Both the position numbers and the translations under genes were made by a program. A DNA stretch of 38,405 nucleotides from Muribaculaceae bacterium (GTDB lineage Bacteria > Bacteroidota > Bacteroidia > Bacteroidales > Muribaculaceae), in NCBI GenBank assembly GCA_017620635.1, contig JAGAUV010000038.1, positions 1-38,405 on the forward strand. The letters are read 5' to 3'. Under the pieces are notes generated by a model that ran no database searches, had not been told where the DNA came from, and worked only from the letters and a program-made list of their open reading frames with translations. This document shows, piece after piece, positions 8,588 through 17,891 of the stretch; the first letter of the stretch is position 1, and each line of letters starts with the position of its first letter.

Positions 8588-9106
8588 TCAATCCTTTTCA
8601 ATATAATCAAGGAGGCATACACTTGAGCCGTCTTTATCGTAGCATAATCCGGCCTTGGGATTCTTCCTGAAGTCGGCGACTTTCACAGAGTCAGCACCCG
8701 TTGCCATCCATACAGTGCCACAGCCCTAAATGTCGCCTTTTGCCATCGGCACAGGTCGAGGAAAGCCATCGCTGTTGACAGACGCTATGGTAACAGTGGG
8801 ACACTCGGCCAATAGCTCTTCTGCTTTTCTTACGAAATATTGTTTCCATCGTTTGAGCTGAGGGAAGTAGCTACGCATCATTTCTTTTGCCTGACCGACG
8901 GTAAGATTTTGTCCTGACTGACGGTTGATCTCGTCGGTAAACTGTGCGCAATGGTCGATCATCTGCTCCATGGTCATATCATGCGTGAACTTGCCATCCT
9001 TGTAGCAGTAGATGCAATAATCTTCATTTGGTGTGCCGTCGGCATTCGTGCCGAGTATTTCGTCTGTGAGCGGCATTCCGCAGCTCTGGCAGTATTTCTG
9101 TTCCAT
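8588..9106 (-). pseudogene. broken zinc-ribbon / pyridoxamine-oxidase-like (PNPOx) protein
   Basis: The ATG at 9106 opens a 126-codon reading with a zinc ribbon (C6, C9, C31, C34), a helical middle, and then the first strands of a flavin-binding split-barrel (TVTIASVNSDGFPRPVPMAK). A TAG at 8728-8726 stops it, but the same frame continues straight into family-like sequence, TVWMATGADSVKVADF and NPKAGLCY, until a TGA at 8590-8588. So one base change has interrupted the gene, and the last part of the barrel is also missing, because relatives that I recall run about 40-50 residues further. A truncated zinc-ribbon protein could still be made. Intact relatives are thought to bind flavin or pyridoxal phosphate; here that site is lost. 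Confidence 0.8.
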
Positions 9107-9174
9107 AACCTATGTTACAAATATGTAGTTTAAACGTGAATAAATAAGATGTGCATGCAATGTCCATACGACCA

Positions 9175-9182
9175 CAAAGTTA
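9175..9182 (-). promoter_or_regulatory. promoter -7 element of the zinc-ribbon pseudogene
   Basis: TAACTTTG on the minus strand, about 70 bp before the ATG at 9106. The -33 box is not evident. Confidence 0.45.
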
Positions 9183-9277
9183 ATGTTTTTTATTGCAATG
9201 CTATTCAGCGACTCAAATATTTTAATTCACGCCCGATGTGAGTTATGCCACCGCTCCTGACATATGTCTGCACAGCA

Positions 9278-9309
9278 TTTGCCGGATTGGATTCCGCACA
9301 TTAACTTTG
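9278..9309 (+). promoter_or_regulatory. promoter of the integrase gene
   Basis: TTTG (9278-9281), a 20-bp spacer, then TAACTTTG (9302-9309): both boxes of the Bacteroidetes sigma-ABfr consensus at the expected distance. The leader to the ATG would be about 58 nt. Confidence 0.7.
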
Positions 9310-9373
9310 ATACAGACTTCGATGTTGCCACACGGTGCAGCAAATAATGTATCATTCTTAAATAAAATAAGTT

Positions 9374-10495
9374 ATGGCAGGAATTCCACGTTTTAAAGTA
9401 ATATTTGACCGCCGCAGGAAGGCCTCGGCGGTCACACCGGGCACAGTCGAGATAGAGGTGTCGTACAAGCGCGAGCGAGTGAGGCTCTCGACAGGCGTCG
9501 CAGTGCTGCGGCATCAATGGCGAGGCGAGGTCGTAGACCATCCCGAGGCCGACAGGCTCAACGGGCAGATCCGCCGTGTGTACGACGGTCTTCACGAGAA
9601 GATGTCGACGATAGCCTCAGACAAGGGCGACTATGACATGTCCCTTCTTAAAATGGTAAAGAAAACGAAGGTAGAGGAATCTACGGGCAAGTTTCTCGAC
9701 TGGCTCGAGAAGCGCATCTATATAAGGCCGGTAGCCGAATCGACTCGCCGCCAGCATCTTGTAATGCTCCGGAGCCTCCGTGCGTTCGGGCTTGTCCGCT
9801 ACTTCTGCGACCTTACGCCGAAGAACATCCGGCTCTGGGACGACTTCATCCGCAAGCGCGTCACAGCCCAGTCGACGGTACACGGCTATCACAAGCGCCT
9901 TAAGTCATATATCAACGAGGCTATCCAGTTAGAGCGGATTGAGAGCAGTCCTTACGAGGGCATGAGGATATCGCGCGGCAAGTCGGAAGAGATAAAGTTT
10001 CTTACCGAAGAGGAGCGCGACCGCATTGAATCTCTTGAGCTCTACGGCATGACCGGGAAGGTGCGCGACATGTTCATCTTCTCCTGCTACACAGGGCTCG
10101 CCTACTCCGACCTCGTCAAGATCAGGGAGGAGGACATATTCATGCAAGGCGACGATTACTGCATACGCGACAAGCGCCGTAAAAGCGGTATGCCCTACAC
10201 TATCGTACTGCTGCCGAAAGCCATGACCATACTGCGCAAATACGGTTACAACCTCGATCTGATGAGCAACCAGAAGTGCAACGACCAGCTGAAGCTTATC
10301 GCGAGCATGGCGAAGCTGCACATCAACCTGACGATGCACGTCGGCCGCCACACCTTCGCGACGTGGGCCTTGACGAAGGGAGTCGGCATCGAAACCGTGA
10401 GCAAGATGCTCGCCCACTCCAACGTAGCCATGACAGAGAGATATGCCCGAGTACTCCAGTCAAGCGTAATACAGGGCTATCAGCTGCTGAAGTAG
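9374..10495 (+). CDS. tyrosine recombinase / integrase (mobile-element type)
   Basis: A 373-residue protein with the layout of Bacteroidetes integrases: an arm-binding N-terminal domain (about 1-95), a SAM-like core-binding domain (100-200) and a catalytic domain (205-373). Catalytic positions: H322 and R325 (HxxR box HVGRH), H348 in LAHSN, and the nucleophile Y357 in TERYARV; the beta-hairpin lysine is likely K270. The usual first arginine, expected in TGLRxxD, is replaced by alanine (A243, TGLAYSD). IntDOT of CTnDOT also lacks this arginine, so activity is still plausible. It would catalyse integration and excision of the island in which it sits. It is the last accessory gene before the core glutaminase, and a remnant of a relative lies 1.2 kb upstream. 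Codon use is GC-richer than in the methylase cluster. Confidence 0.92.
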   Translation: MAGIPRFKVIFDRRRKASAVTPGTVEIEVSYKRERVRLSTGVAVLRHQWRGEVVDHPEADRLNGQIRRVYDGLHEKMSTIASDKGDYDMSLLKMVKKTKVEESTGKFLDWLEKRIYIRPVAESTRRQHLVMLRSLRAFGLVRYFCDLTPKNIRLWDDFIRKRVTAQSTVHGYHKRLKSYINEAIQLERIESSPYEGMRISRGKSEEIKFLTEEERDRIESLELYGMTGKVRDMFIFSCYTGLAYSDLVKIREEDIFMQGDDYCIRDKRRKSGMPYTIVLLPKAMTILRKYGYNLDLMSNQKCNDQLKLIASMAKLHINLTMHVGRHTFATWALTKGVGIETVSKMLAHSNVAMTERYARVLQSSVIQGYQLLK

Positions 10496-10589
10496 CCTGC
10501 CGCCGCTGCCTCATACTGCAAATAAACAGTGTCATTTCACTCTTTCCTATCATTTAAGACAGAATTACCACAAAAAAAGCGCGATAAAT

Positions 10590-10621
10590 TTTGTATGATT
10601 CAAAGAGCATTATTACTTTTG
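10590..10621 (+). promoter_or_regulatory. promoter of the glutaminase gene
   Basis: TTTG (10590-10593), 20 bp, TACTTTTG (10614-10621). Leader about 60 nt to the ATG at 10689. Confidence 0.65.
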
Positions 10622-10688
10622 AGGAGAGATAAGAATATCGAACCATATTCTGTTAATTATAACAAGCAAAGAAAATACAGAAGGTCTT

Positions 10689-11624
10689 ATGCCAAAGAAT
10701 TTTGAGACTGCCGAATATAGAAAGGTAATCGATCGGATCTACGATGAGGTGCTGCCCTTCCGGGGCAAGGGCAAGGTGGCCGATTACATACCGGCGCTGT
10801 CGGAGGTAGATCCCCGGCAGTTCGGCATAGCGATAGAGACACTTGCCGGAGATACAATATTGAAGGGCGATGCCGATACCTGTTTCTCGATCCAGAGTAT
10901 ATCAAAGATCTATACACTGGCCATGGTCATGAGTCATCTCGGAGAAAAGCTATGGCGCTCGGTCAGGACAGAGCCCTCGGGCAATCCGTTCAACTCGCTG
11001 ATACAGCTTGAATATGAGAAAGGCATACCACGCAACCCGTTTATAAATGCCGGAGCGCTCGTGGTTACCGACAGGCTGATCGACATATACCCCCACCCCA
11101 AGGAAGCCATACTCGATTTTGTGAGAGAGCTGAGCGGCAATGAAGACATTTACTATGACTCACGTGTGGCAAAATCGGAGCGAGAGCATGCCGACCGCAA
11201 TATGGCGCTTGCCTACTTCATCAAAAGCTTTGGCAATATCCACAACGATGTCGACACTCTGATCGATGTGTACTGCCATCAATGCTCTATCGCCATGAGT
11301 TGTGTCGACCTCGCGCGATCGGTTCTTTTCCTTGCCAACAGAGGTGTCAATCCACAGGACAGCAAACAGATACTGACCGAGAGTCAGGCGAAACGATTAG
11401 GCGCAGTAATGTCGACATGCGGCTTTTACGACGAATCGGGCGACTTCGCCTTCCGTGTCGGCCTTCCCGGCAAAAGCGGAGTGGGCGGCGGCATCGTGGC
11501 CTATCTGCCCGAAAAACTTGCTATATCAGTATGGAGCCCCGAGCTTAATCCCTTCGGCAACTCACTGATGGGTATAGAGGCCCTGGAGCGCTTCACAACC
11601 GATATCGAAAGCTCTATATTCTGA
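10689..11624 (+). CDS. glsA: glutaminase (serine-type, GlsA family)
   Basis: Hydrolyses L-glutamine to glutamate and ammonia in the cytoplasm. The protein has 311 residues, the usual family length. The fold is that of serine beta-lactamases, and the SxxK catalytic pair is visible as S70 and K73 in FSIQSISKIY. Further family blocks are GNPFNSLIQLE (98-108), RNPFINAGAL (115-124) and, towards the end, GLPGKSGVGGGI. It is the first core-type gene after the integrase and appears to be a single-gene transcript with its own promoter; valS follows with another promoter. The enzyme feeds ammonia and glutamate metabolism and in some bacteria aids acid resistance; whether it does here is not shown. Confidence 0.93.
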   Translation: MPKNFETAEYRKVIDRIYDEVLPFRGKGKVADYIPALSEVDPRQFGIAIETLAGDTILKGDADTCFSIQSISKIYTLAMVMSHLGEKLWRSVRTEPSGNPFNSLIQLEYEKGIPRNPFINAGALVVTDRLIDIYPHPKEAILDFVRELSGNEDIYYDSRVAKSEREHADRNMALAYFIKSFGNIHNDVDTLIDVYCHQCSIAMSCVDLARSVLFLANRGVNPQDSKQILTESQAKRLGAVMSTCGFYDESGDFAFRVGLPGKSGVGGGIVAYLPEKLAISVWSPELNPFGNSLMGIEALERFTTDIESSIF

Positions 11625-11691
11625 CATCCGGGTCCCGACATGCCATGCGGAGCGCCGGCCCGGGCGCACATGGCAAGTTAGGACAATAATC

Positions 11692-11724
11692 TTTTGCATA
11701 AGAGTACAAATTTTCGTACTTTTG
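11692..11724 (+). promoter_or_regulatory. promoter of valS
   Basis: TTTTG (11692-11696), 20-bp spacer, TACTTTTG (11717-11724). The predicted leader is short, roughly 15 nt. Confidence 0.7.
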
Positions 11725-11746
11725 CAGCCAAAATCAGTATAAAACG

Positions 11747-14443
11747 ATGAACGAACTACCACAAAAATACAACCCTTCGGAGGTTGAGGATAAATGGTAT
11801 GCCTATTGGCTTGAGCATAAACTATTTCACAGCGAGCCCGATTCGCGCGAACCGTATACAATCATAATACCGCCCCCAAATGTGACAGGCGTACTTCACA
11901 TGGGGCATATGCTCAACAATACAATCCAGGACATCCTGATCCGTCGTGCCAGAATGCAAGGTAAGAACGCACTCTGGGTACCCGGCACCGATCATGCCTC
12001 GATCTCGACCGAAACAAAGGTTATCGCCAAGCTTGCGAGCGAAGGAATCAAAAAAACCGACCTCACACGCGAGGAGTTTCTCAAGCACGCGTGGGACTGG
12101 ACCGACAAATACGGTGGTATCATTCTGAAGCAACTCCGCAAGCTCGGAGCCTCCTGCGACTGGGACCGCACTGCGTTTACCATGGACCCTCTCCGCAGCG
12201 AAAGTGTGACTAAAGTTTTCAACGACCTCTACCGCAAAGGCCTCATCTACCGCGGCAAACGTATGGTAAACTGGGATCCCCAGAACCGTACCGCGATCAG
12301 CGACGACGAGGTGTATTTCGTAGAGGAGCAGTCCAAACTATATTATCTGCGTTATTATCTTGCAGAAGAACCGGCTGAAATCAAGGAAAGCGAGGGCTGC
12401 GTGATACACACCGATGCGCAGGGCCGCCACTACGCCGTGGTCGCCACCACCCGTCCGGAAACAATAATGGGCGATACCGCCATGTGTATCAACCCCAAGG
12501 ACCCCAAGAACCAGTGGCTTAAAGGCTGCAAGGTAATTGTTCCGCTCGTAGGCCGCACTATACCCGTGATCGAGGACCGCTATGTCGACATCGAGTTCGG
12601 CACCGGCTGTCTCAAGGTCACACCGGCACACGACAAAAACGACTTCATGCTCGGCAAAACCCACAATCTCGAGACCATCGATATCTTCAACGAGGACGCT
12701 ACCGTAGCACCCGTGGCCGGCATGTATGTGGGCATGGACCGCTTCGAGTGCCGTAAAGCCATCGCCAAGGATCTCGAAGAAGCAGGACTGCTCGAGAAGG
12801 TCGAGGACTACGTGAACAACATCGGTCTGTCGGAACGCACCGGCATACCTGTAGAGCCCCGTCTGTCGCTCCAGTGGTTTGTACGCATGGGCCATTTCGC
12901 CGACATCGCCATGGGTCCTGTGATGGACGATTTCATCCGTTTTGTACCCGAAAAATATAAGACTACATACCGTATCTGGCTCGAAAAGATACAGGACTGG
13001 TGCATCAGCCGCCAGTTGTGGTGGGGTCACCGCATTCCGGCCTACTTCTACGGCGACCCGAACCTCGACACTACCGAGGACGCAAAATATGTCGTGGCCC
13101 TTACGCCCGAGGACGCGCTCGAACAGGCACGCAAGGAAAGCGGCGACAGCACACTTTCGCCGGCCGATCTCCGTCAGGATCCCGACGCGCTCGACACCTG
13201 GTTCTCCTCATGGCTTTGGCCTATCACACTGTTCGACGGCATCAACCGCCCCGGCAACGAAGAAATAAGCTACTACTACCCCACTGCAACCCTTGTTACC
13301 GGCCCCGACATCATCTTCTTCTGGGTAGCACGCATGATCATGGCCGGCTATGAGTATGCAGGCGACAAACCCTTCGGCAACGTATACTTTACCGGTATCG
13401 TACGCGACTCTCTGGGCCGCAAGATGAGCAAGAAACTCGGCAATTCGCCCGATCCTCTCGACCTGATCCGCGACTACGGAGCCGACGGTGTCCGCATGGG
13501 ACTGATGCTTGCCGCTCCTGCCGGAAACGACATCATGTACGACGACAAGCTTGTGGAGCAAGGTCGTAATTTCTGCAACAAGATATGGAACGCATTCCGC
13601 CTCGTCAAAGGCTGGGAAGTGGCCGAGACAGAACAGCCCGAGCTCAACGCGCTTGCAGCCAAGTGGTTCGAAAGCCGCCTCAACGAAGGCATCTGTGAGA
13701 TCGACGATCTCTTCTCCAAGTTCCGCATCAGCGAGGCCCTCATGACCGTATACCGTCTCTTCCGCGACGACTTCTCGGCATGGTACCTCGAGACCATCAA
13801 GCCGGCATACGGAAGTCCTATCGATGCCACCACTTATTCCGAGGTCGAGAACTTCTTTGACCGCCTGCTCCGTCTGCTGCATCCGTTCATGCCCTTCATC
13901 ACAGAAGAACTGTGGCAGGCTCTCGCCGAGCGCAAAGAGGGAGAATCAATCATGTACGCCCCCATGCCCGAAGCCGGAGTTATCGACAGTGAGATACTTG
14001 CACAGATGACACTGGCGCAGGATATAGTGAACGGCGTACGCGGCGTACGCGCTCGCAAGAACATCTCGCCCAAGGAAACACTGCCCCTGCTCGTACTCGG
14101 AAAGATCAACAATATCTCGGCGCTCATCGCTACAAAGCTCGCAAATCTCGCCGAGATAAGCATCGACGCCGCCAAGGATCCCACAGCGGCATCGTTCATG
14201 GTAGGCACGCTCGAATTTAATGTACCTCAGCACACAGCGATCGACGTAGAGGCCGAGACAGCCCGAATAAACAAGGACATAGAGTACTACGAAGGTTTCA
14301 AGGCATCTGTAGAGAAAAAGCTCGGTAACGAACGCTTTGTATCCAAAGCTCCGGCTGCTGTCGTCGAGGCCGAGCGCAAAAAGCTTGCCGACGCAGAGAC
14401 CAAGCTCGAAGCTCTCCGCGCATCGCTTGCCACATTGAACTGA
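11747..14443 (+). CDS. valS: valine--tRNA ligase
   Basis: Charges tRNA-Val with valine in the cytoplasm. The protein has 898 residues, normal for a bacterial ValRS. The class I signatures are HMGH (51-54, within [13 protein letters not shown]) and the KMSKS-type loop KMSKK (559-563). The CP1 editing domain carries TTRPET near 233-238. The anticodon-binding domain follows, with [10 protein letters not shown], and a C-terminal helical arm rich in E/K (about 830-898) matches the tRNA-binding coiled coil of ValRS. The start is supported by the promoter just upstream and by the opening [15 protein letters not shown] typical of the family. It is probably monocistronic: a strong hairpin terminator begins 14 bp after the stop. 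Confidence 0.97.
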   Translation: MNELPQKYNPSEVEDKWYAYWLEHKLFHSEPDSREPYTIIIPPPNVTGVLHMGHMLNNTIQDILIRRARMQGKNALWVPGTDHASISTETKVIAKLASEGIKKTDLTREEFLKHAWDWTDKYGGIILKQLRKLGASCDWDRTAFTMDPLRSESVTKVFNDLYRKGLIYRGKRMVNWDPQNRTAISDDEVYFVEEQSKLYYLRYYLAEEPAEIKESEGCVIHTDAQGRHYAVVATTRPETIMGDTAMCINPKDPKNQWLKGCKVIVPLVGRTIPVIEDRYVDIEFGTGCLKVTPAHDKNDFMLGKTHNLETIDIFNEDATVAPVAGMYVGMDRFECRKAIAKDLEEAGLLEKVEDYVNNIGLSERTGIPVEPRLSLQWFVRMGHFADIAMGPVMDDFIRFVPEKYKTTYRIWLEKIQDWCISRQLWWGHRIPAYFYGDPNLDTTEDAKYVVALTPEDALEQARKESGDSTLSPADLRQDPDALDTWFSSWLWPITLFDGINRPGNEEISYYYPTATLVTGPDIIFFWVARMIMAGYEYAGDKPFGNVYFTGIVRDSLGRKMSKKLGNSPDPLDLIRDYGADGVRMGLMLAAPAGNDIMYDDKLVEQGRNFCNKIWNAFRLVKGWEVAETEQPELNALAAKWFESRLNEGICEIDDLFSKFRISEALMTVYRLFRDDFSAWYLETIKPAYGSPIDATTYSEVENFFDRLLRLLHPFMPFITEELWQALAERKEGESIMYAPMPEAGVIDSEILAQMTLAQDIVNGVRGVRARKNISPKETLPLLVLGKINNISALIATKLANLAEISIDAAKDPTAASFMVGTLEFNVPQHTAIDVEAETARINKDIEYYEGFKASVEKKLGNERFVSKAPAAVVEAERKKLADAETKLEALRASLATLN

Positions 14444-14456
14444 TAATATAAGATAT

Positions 14457-14501
14457 AAGAATCCGCATGGTCTCAGTTACATACTGACCATGCGGATTCT
14501 T
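14457..14501. terminator. bidirectional hairpin terminator between valS and the M16 peptidase gene
   Basis: Perfect 16-bp arms (14457-14472 and 14486-14501) around a 13-base loop. Convergent genes end on either side, and short T/A runs flank both arms, so it can serve both strands. Confidence 0.85.
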
Positions 14502-14533
14502 TATGTCTTTACCCGACAGACGGCGTGTGAGTT

Positions 14534-15796
14534 TCAGTTATAGGGCCGATAGGCCAGAGTGACTACAGGAGTTCCGTCAAAGAGGCTCTCCGAGTATCTC
14601 GCCACTACCGCCGGGTCGAGCGAACGTCGGTCGGCCACCACACGGTTGAGATCCTCGCCATGATATTCGGCCAAAGCAAGATTCGATGCCCTCGACAGGT
14701 AGCCTAAATTACCGAATCTGAATGTGGCCTCGAAATTATTGAGCGAGCGCTGCCACTCCTTTTGCGTAATTTCTCCGGGCAGCGACAGCCTGCGGCACTC
14801 ATCCAACAGGATACTACGGGCCTCGGCGATATCGTCGTCGCCGTTACGCGCAAGGCGCGATACGATAAGAAGCATACCGTCGTGTTCGCTGCCAATAATC
14901 GATGCGTCAGCCGCCACGACGAGTCCTCTGCCCTTGCCGTATATTACCCTTGACGTGAGACGTGACGCCCTGCCGGCCGACAGAAGGTCGGTAATAGCGT
15001 CGGCGGCAAAATATCCCTGAGTGCCATACGGATCCATCGGTATGGCAAGTACAAGCATTGTCGCCGGAACAGAGTCGTAAACCTCAGTATATATGTCCTC
15101 CTTAGGGAATCCGGCGTCGGGCAATGATCTGTCGGCTACATTCCTCGACGGTATATCTCCAAACCATTTCCCGGCGAGCTCTACAGTGCGCTCGAAGCTT
15201 ATGTTACCCGTTACCGACAGTATCGCGTTATCGGGTGCATAATGGCTGTAGAACCACGATTTCACGTCGGCCATTGTAGCATTTTCGATATGCTCCGGTG
15301 TCAGACCTATGGTCGGCCATGAATACGGATGGCAGGGAGAGTACATCGCCTTGCGCAGACTGTGCATCATCTTGCCGTAGGGACGGTCGAGACACTGCTG
15401 CTTGAACTCCTCTATAACCACACCTTTCTGAATGGCGAGCGAGGTATCGGAAAAGTCAAGGGCAAGCATGCGGTCGCTTTCGAGATGGAAAGCGGTCTCT
15501 ACATTCTGCGCCGGTATGCTCTGGTAGAAATTGGTAAAGTCGCAGCTTGTCCATGCGTTGCTCTTGCCGCCGGCAAGCTCAAGTTCGGCATCATAATCCG
15601 ATATATTGGCCGATCCGCCGAACATCAGGTGCTCGAACAGATGCGCTATACCCGTAAGCTCTCTGTGCTCATCGCGAGAGCCTACATTATATAAAACATT
15701 GACGGCAACCATAGCCGTGGACGTATCCTGCGAATGAACTATACGCAGGCCGTTGGCCAAGGTATGCCGTCGGATAGGCAAGATGTCGGCGCTCAT
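14534..15796 (-). CDS. M16 (pitrilysin-like) zinc peptidase
   Basis: A 420-residue protein with the inverted zinc motif HxxEH: H52, E55, H56 in AHLFEHLMFGG. The distal zinc-ligand glutamate is probably E130 in GVVIEEF. Length and layout fit the small M16B peptidases, which have an active N-terminal half (about 1-220) and a non-catalytic second half that closes over the substrate. No signal peptide is seen, so a cytoplasmic role is likely, in contrast to many periplasmic relatives. The start overlaps the stop of the upstream cyclophilin by four bases (ATGA), so the two are translationally coupled. The natural substrate cannot be told from sequence. Confidence 0.92.
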   Translation of the reverse strand: MSADILPIRRHTLANGLRIVHSQDTSTAMVAVNVLYNVGSRDEHRELTGIAHLFEHLMFGGSANISDYDAELELAGGKSNAWTSCDFTNFYQSIPAQNVETAFHLESDRMLALDFSDTSLAIQKGVVIEEFKQQCLDRPYGKMMHSLRKAMYSPCHPYSWPTIGLTPEHIENATMADVKSWFYSHYAPDNAILSVTGNISFERTVELAGKWFGDIPSRNVADRSLPDAGFPKEDIYTEVYDSVPATMLVLAIPMDPYGTQGYFAADAITDLLSAGRASRLTSRVIYGKGRGLVVAADASIIGSEHDGMLLIVSRLARNGDDDIAEARSILLDECRRLSLPGEITQKEWQRSLNNFEATFRFGNLGYLSRASNLALAEYHGEDLNRVVADRRSLDPAVVARYSESLFDGTPVVTLAYRPYN

Positions 15797-16668
15797 TTAT
15801 CGAGCACTTTCATTCCTGTGATGCGAATATCGTTTTTGGGGCGGTCGCGGCCGTCGGTCTCGGCTTTTTCGATGCGGTCGATCGTATCGAATCCACTTAT
15901 GACCTCTCCGAACACCGTATATTCTCCGTCGAGATGGGGTGCGCCGCCAACCGTAGTATAAGCTTCCTTCATCTCGGGTGTTACCAACGATGTGGTGTCG
16001 CCTTCGAACTGCGATTCGACCTGTGCCACAAGCTTTTCCTGCAATGCGTTCAGGCCGGCTCTGTCGCCGCGCATCTGCATGGCCTGTATGCTGTCGCGGT
16101 GCGCCATTGCGAGTTCGTTGAACGCTTTCTGCATACGGTTCATTTTCAGACGCTGATCTATCTGAGCCACCTGCGCCGTGTCAAGTTTTGTGCCTGTCAC
16201 CACATAGAACTGCGAGCCTGAGGACTGGCGCATCGGATTTACCTGATCGCCCTGTCGTGCAGCAGCGAGAGCATAACGCTTGTGGAAGTGACCGGGGAAT
16301 ACTATTTCAGCATCGATCTTATAGTCAGGACCTCCGCTGCCCAGAGCCTGACCGGCCTTGGCATTCTTTGAATCGGGATCGCCGGCCTGCACCATAAAAT
16401 CCTTAATGATGCGATGGAACAGGGTCCCGTCGTAATATCCCTCATTTGCAAGTTTTACAAAGTTGTCGCGATGCAGAGGCGTATCGCCATAGAGAAGCAC
16501 AGTAAAATTACCCTCGGTAGTAGCAACCTCGACCTTGACCGAGCTTGTATCTTCTGACTGTCTGTTATCCATATTATCTATATTTTTATCGGCCGACGAT
16601 CCCGACTGGCAGGATATGGCTGCGAAACACATCACAGCGGCGCCAAAAATTCCGACTATATTCTTCAT
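15793..16668 (-). CDS. lipoprotein cyclophilin-type peptidyl-prolyl isomerase with helical insert
   Basis: A 291-residue protein. The signal sequence ends in a lipobox AISC, so C20 would be lipidated and the protein anchored in the cell envelope. The cyclophilin domain (about 45-291) has FHRII (84-88), FMVQAGDP (91-98) and GSQFYVV (151-157), and resumes with LDGEYTVFGEV (246-256). Between these two last blocks lie about 80 extra residues (162-240), charged and helical, rich in Q, M and R, where a simple cyclophilin has a short loop. Proline isomerisation of exported proteins is the expected role. It is the middle gene of a minus-strand operon with a hypothetical gene (9 bp upstream) and the M16 peptidase. 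Confidence 0.92.
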   Translation of the reverse strand: MKNIVGIFGAAVMCFAAISCQSGSSADKNIDNMDNRQSEDTSSVKVEVATTEGNFTVLLYGDTPLHRDNFVKLANEGYYDGTLFHRIIKDFMVQAGDPDSKNAKAGQALGSGGPDYKIDAEIVFPGHFHKRYALAAARQGDQVNPMRQSSGSQFYVVTGTKLDTAQVAQIDQRLKMNRMQKAFNELAMAHRDSIQAMQMRGDRAGLNALQEKLVAQVESQFEGDTTSLVTPEMKEAYTTVGGAPHLDGEYTVFGEVISGFDTIDRIEKAETDGRDRPKNDIRITGMKVLDK

Positions 16669-16677
16669 GATGTCAAT

Positions 16678-17058
16678 TCAAATTATCGCAGTAGGGAACA
16701 ATCGCTTGTATATACGGCGGAAATTGTCGTCGGCAGCGATCAGCTCCTTTGCCCGTGTTTCATAATCTTCGCCGTAGAGACCTTGCAGAAGATCCGGCAG
16801 ATATTTATGCTCGCGATCCTTATCGATAGCGCCAGCTACAAGGCTGCGGATTGCCGGCTCATACCCTACAGGGTCTATGGCGTTGAGGTAACGGGCCGCA
16901 CTTGTCATGAACTGGCCGGATAAATCGACACGGTTCATATTGTCGATCAGGCGATCTATCTCCTCCGGGCCACATTCTCCGATATGATTTGCGAGATACT
17001 CGTATGTCAGAAGACCGTCGGGATCACGACGCAACTTCTTTATATCGTCTTCAGTCAT
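16678..17058 (-). CDS. conserved hypothetical protein
   Basis: A 126-residue soluble, acidic, mostly helical protein starting MTEDDIKKLRRDPDGLLTYEYL. I do not recognise a family. Repeated motifs such as Y-x-x-A-x-x and D-P-x-G-Y suggest a small helical repeat fold (inference only). It has no signal peptide or membrane segment. It is the first gene of the operon with the cyclophilin and M16 peptidase, 9 bp before the former, and has a full promoter upstream, so it is likely expressed. Confidence 0.7.
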   Translation of the reverse strand: MTEDDIKKLRRDPDGLLTYEYLANHIGECGPEEIDRLIDNMNRVDLSGQFMTSAARYLNAIDPVGYEPAIRSLVAGAIDKDREHKYLPDLLQGLYGEDYETRAKELIAADDNFRRIYKRLFPTAII

Positions 17059-17079
17059 AGTTTATAAATGTTTAGACTA

Positions 17080-17110
17080 CAAAGTTAATCCTTTTCGGCT
17101 AATCCGCAAA
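17080..17110 (-). promoter_or_regulatory. promoter of the hypothetical-cyclophilin-M16 operon
   Basis: On the minus strand TTTG (17110-17107), 19-bp spacer, TAACTTTG (17087-17080), with a leader of about 15 nt to the ATG at 17058. Confidence 0.7.
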
Positions 17111-17115
17111 AATTA

Positions 17116-17484
17116 TTACTGAATATCTTTACCGAAGGGAAACAGGGCGAGTTTCATGAGCTTGAAGTGCTGCATGCCGAAGGGTATTCCGATTATCGTA
17201 ATACACAGGATTATGCCCCAGCCAAGGTGTGTCAGGGCTATGGGTATGCCGCCAACGATCCACCATATCACGTTCATCAGGCCGGCGAGGCAACCGGAAG
17301 GGAAGCCCGACGGCACTACATTGGTTCCGAAGGGCCACAAGGCCACAATAGCAAGTTTGAGTGTCTGCAGGCCGAAGGGTATGCCTATTATTGTTATCAT
17401 CATGCACAGGCTCGAGACAATATACTCGACAGCGATCATAAGGCCTCCGAAGACCGCCCATATTATATTAAGAAACAAATTCAT
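17116..17484 (-). CDS. yccF: YccF-family inner membrane protein
   Basis: A 122-residue membrane protein made of two copies of the same unit. Each carries IIGIPFGxQ followed by KL and ending PFG (residues 32-53 and 97-118), joined by a glycine-rich middle. This duplicated motif is the hallmark of the YccF/DUF307 family. Around three to four hydrophobic segments are predicted by eye. Its function is unknown. It is the last gene of the overlapping operon that starts with the glycerophosphodiesterase, with 8 bp after the FKBP stop. Confidence 0.88.
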   Translation of the reverse strand: MNLFLNIIWAVFGGLMIAVEYIVSSLCMMITIIGIPFGLQTLKLAIVALWPFGTNVVPSGFPSGCLAGLMNVIWWIVGGIPIALTHLGWGIILCITIIGIPFGMQHFKLMKLALFPFGKDIQ

Positions 17485-17492
17485 ATCGCAAT

Positions 17493-17891
17493 TCAGGCTA
17501 TACCAAGTAGTTCAATCTCAAATATCAGTGTGGAGCCACCCGGGATGCCGGGCTGGTTAAGACGGCCATAGGCTTGCTCGGCAGGGATGTATAACTCCCA
17601 CTTGTCGCCTATGTGCATCTGCTGCAGAGCTATGATCCAGCCGGGAATGAGCTCTCTCAGACGGAATGCCAGAGCGACTCCGCCACGGCTGCTGTCGAAG
17701 GTCTTGCCGTTGATGGTCTTACCGACATAATGCACCGTGACCACACTGCTCCGATTGGGCCTGGCGCCGTCGGACCGGCCTTTCTTTATTACCTTATAGC
17801 ATATTCCCTTGTCGAGTGTCTCCACTCCGGGCTCGGCCGCTTTCTGCTCAAGCCAGCGCCTGTTCTTCTCTATATATTCCTTATTCGCCAT
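17493..17891 (-). CDS. FKBP-type peptidyl-prolyl isomerase
   Basis: A 132-residue protein. I chose the ATG at 17891 (MANKEYIEKNRRWLEQK) because the longer reading from 17942 runs deep into the upstream gene and adds no family sequence. After a helical lead-in (1-35) the FKBP fold begins: VVTVHYVGK, NGKTFDSSR, LIPGWIIALQQMHIGDKWELYIP, AYG and STLIFEIELL, the normal order of FKBP strands. There is no signal peptide, so it probably acts in the cytoplasm, although homologues are often periplasmic. It overlaps the upstream membrane-protein gene by 11 bases. Confidence 0.92.
   Translation of the reverse strand: MANKEYIEKNRRWLEQKAAEPGVETLDKGICYKVIKKGRSDGARPNRSSVVTVHYVGKTINGKTFDSSRGGVALAFRLRELIPGWIIALQQMHIGDKWELYIPAEQAYGRLNQPGIPGGSTLIFEIELLGIA

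Noticed and set aside
1-10560. CRISPR array or terminal repeats of the island
   Set aside because: No spaced direct repeats seen, and no pair of long identical ends could be found by eye in the window.
12338-13882. Long minus-strand frames opposite valS
   Set aside because: GC-rich coding DNA produces open antisense frames; valS is unmistakable on the plus strand.
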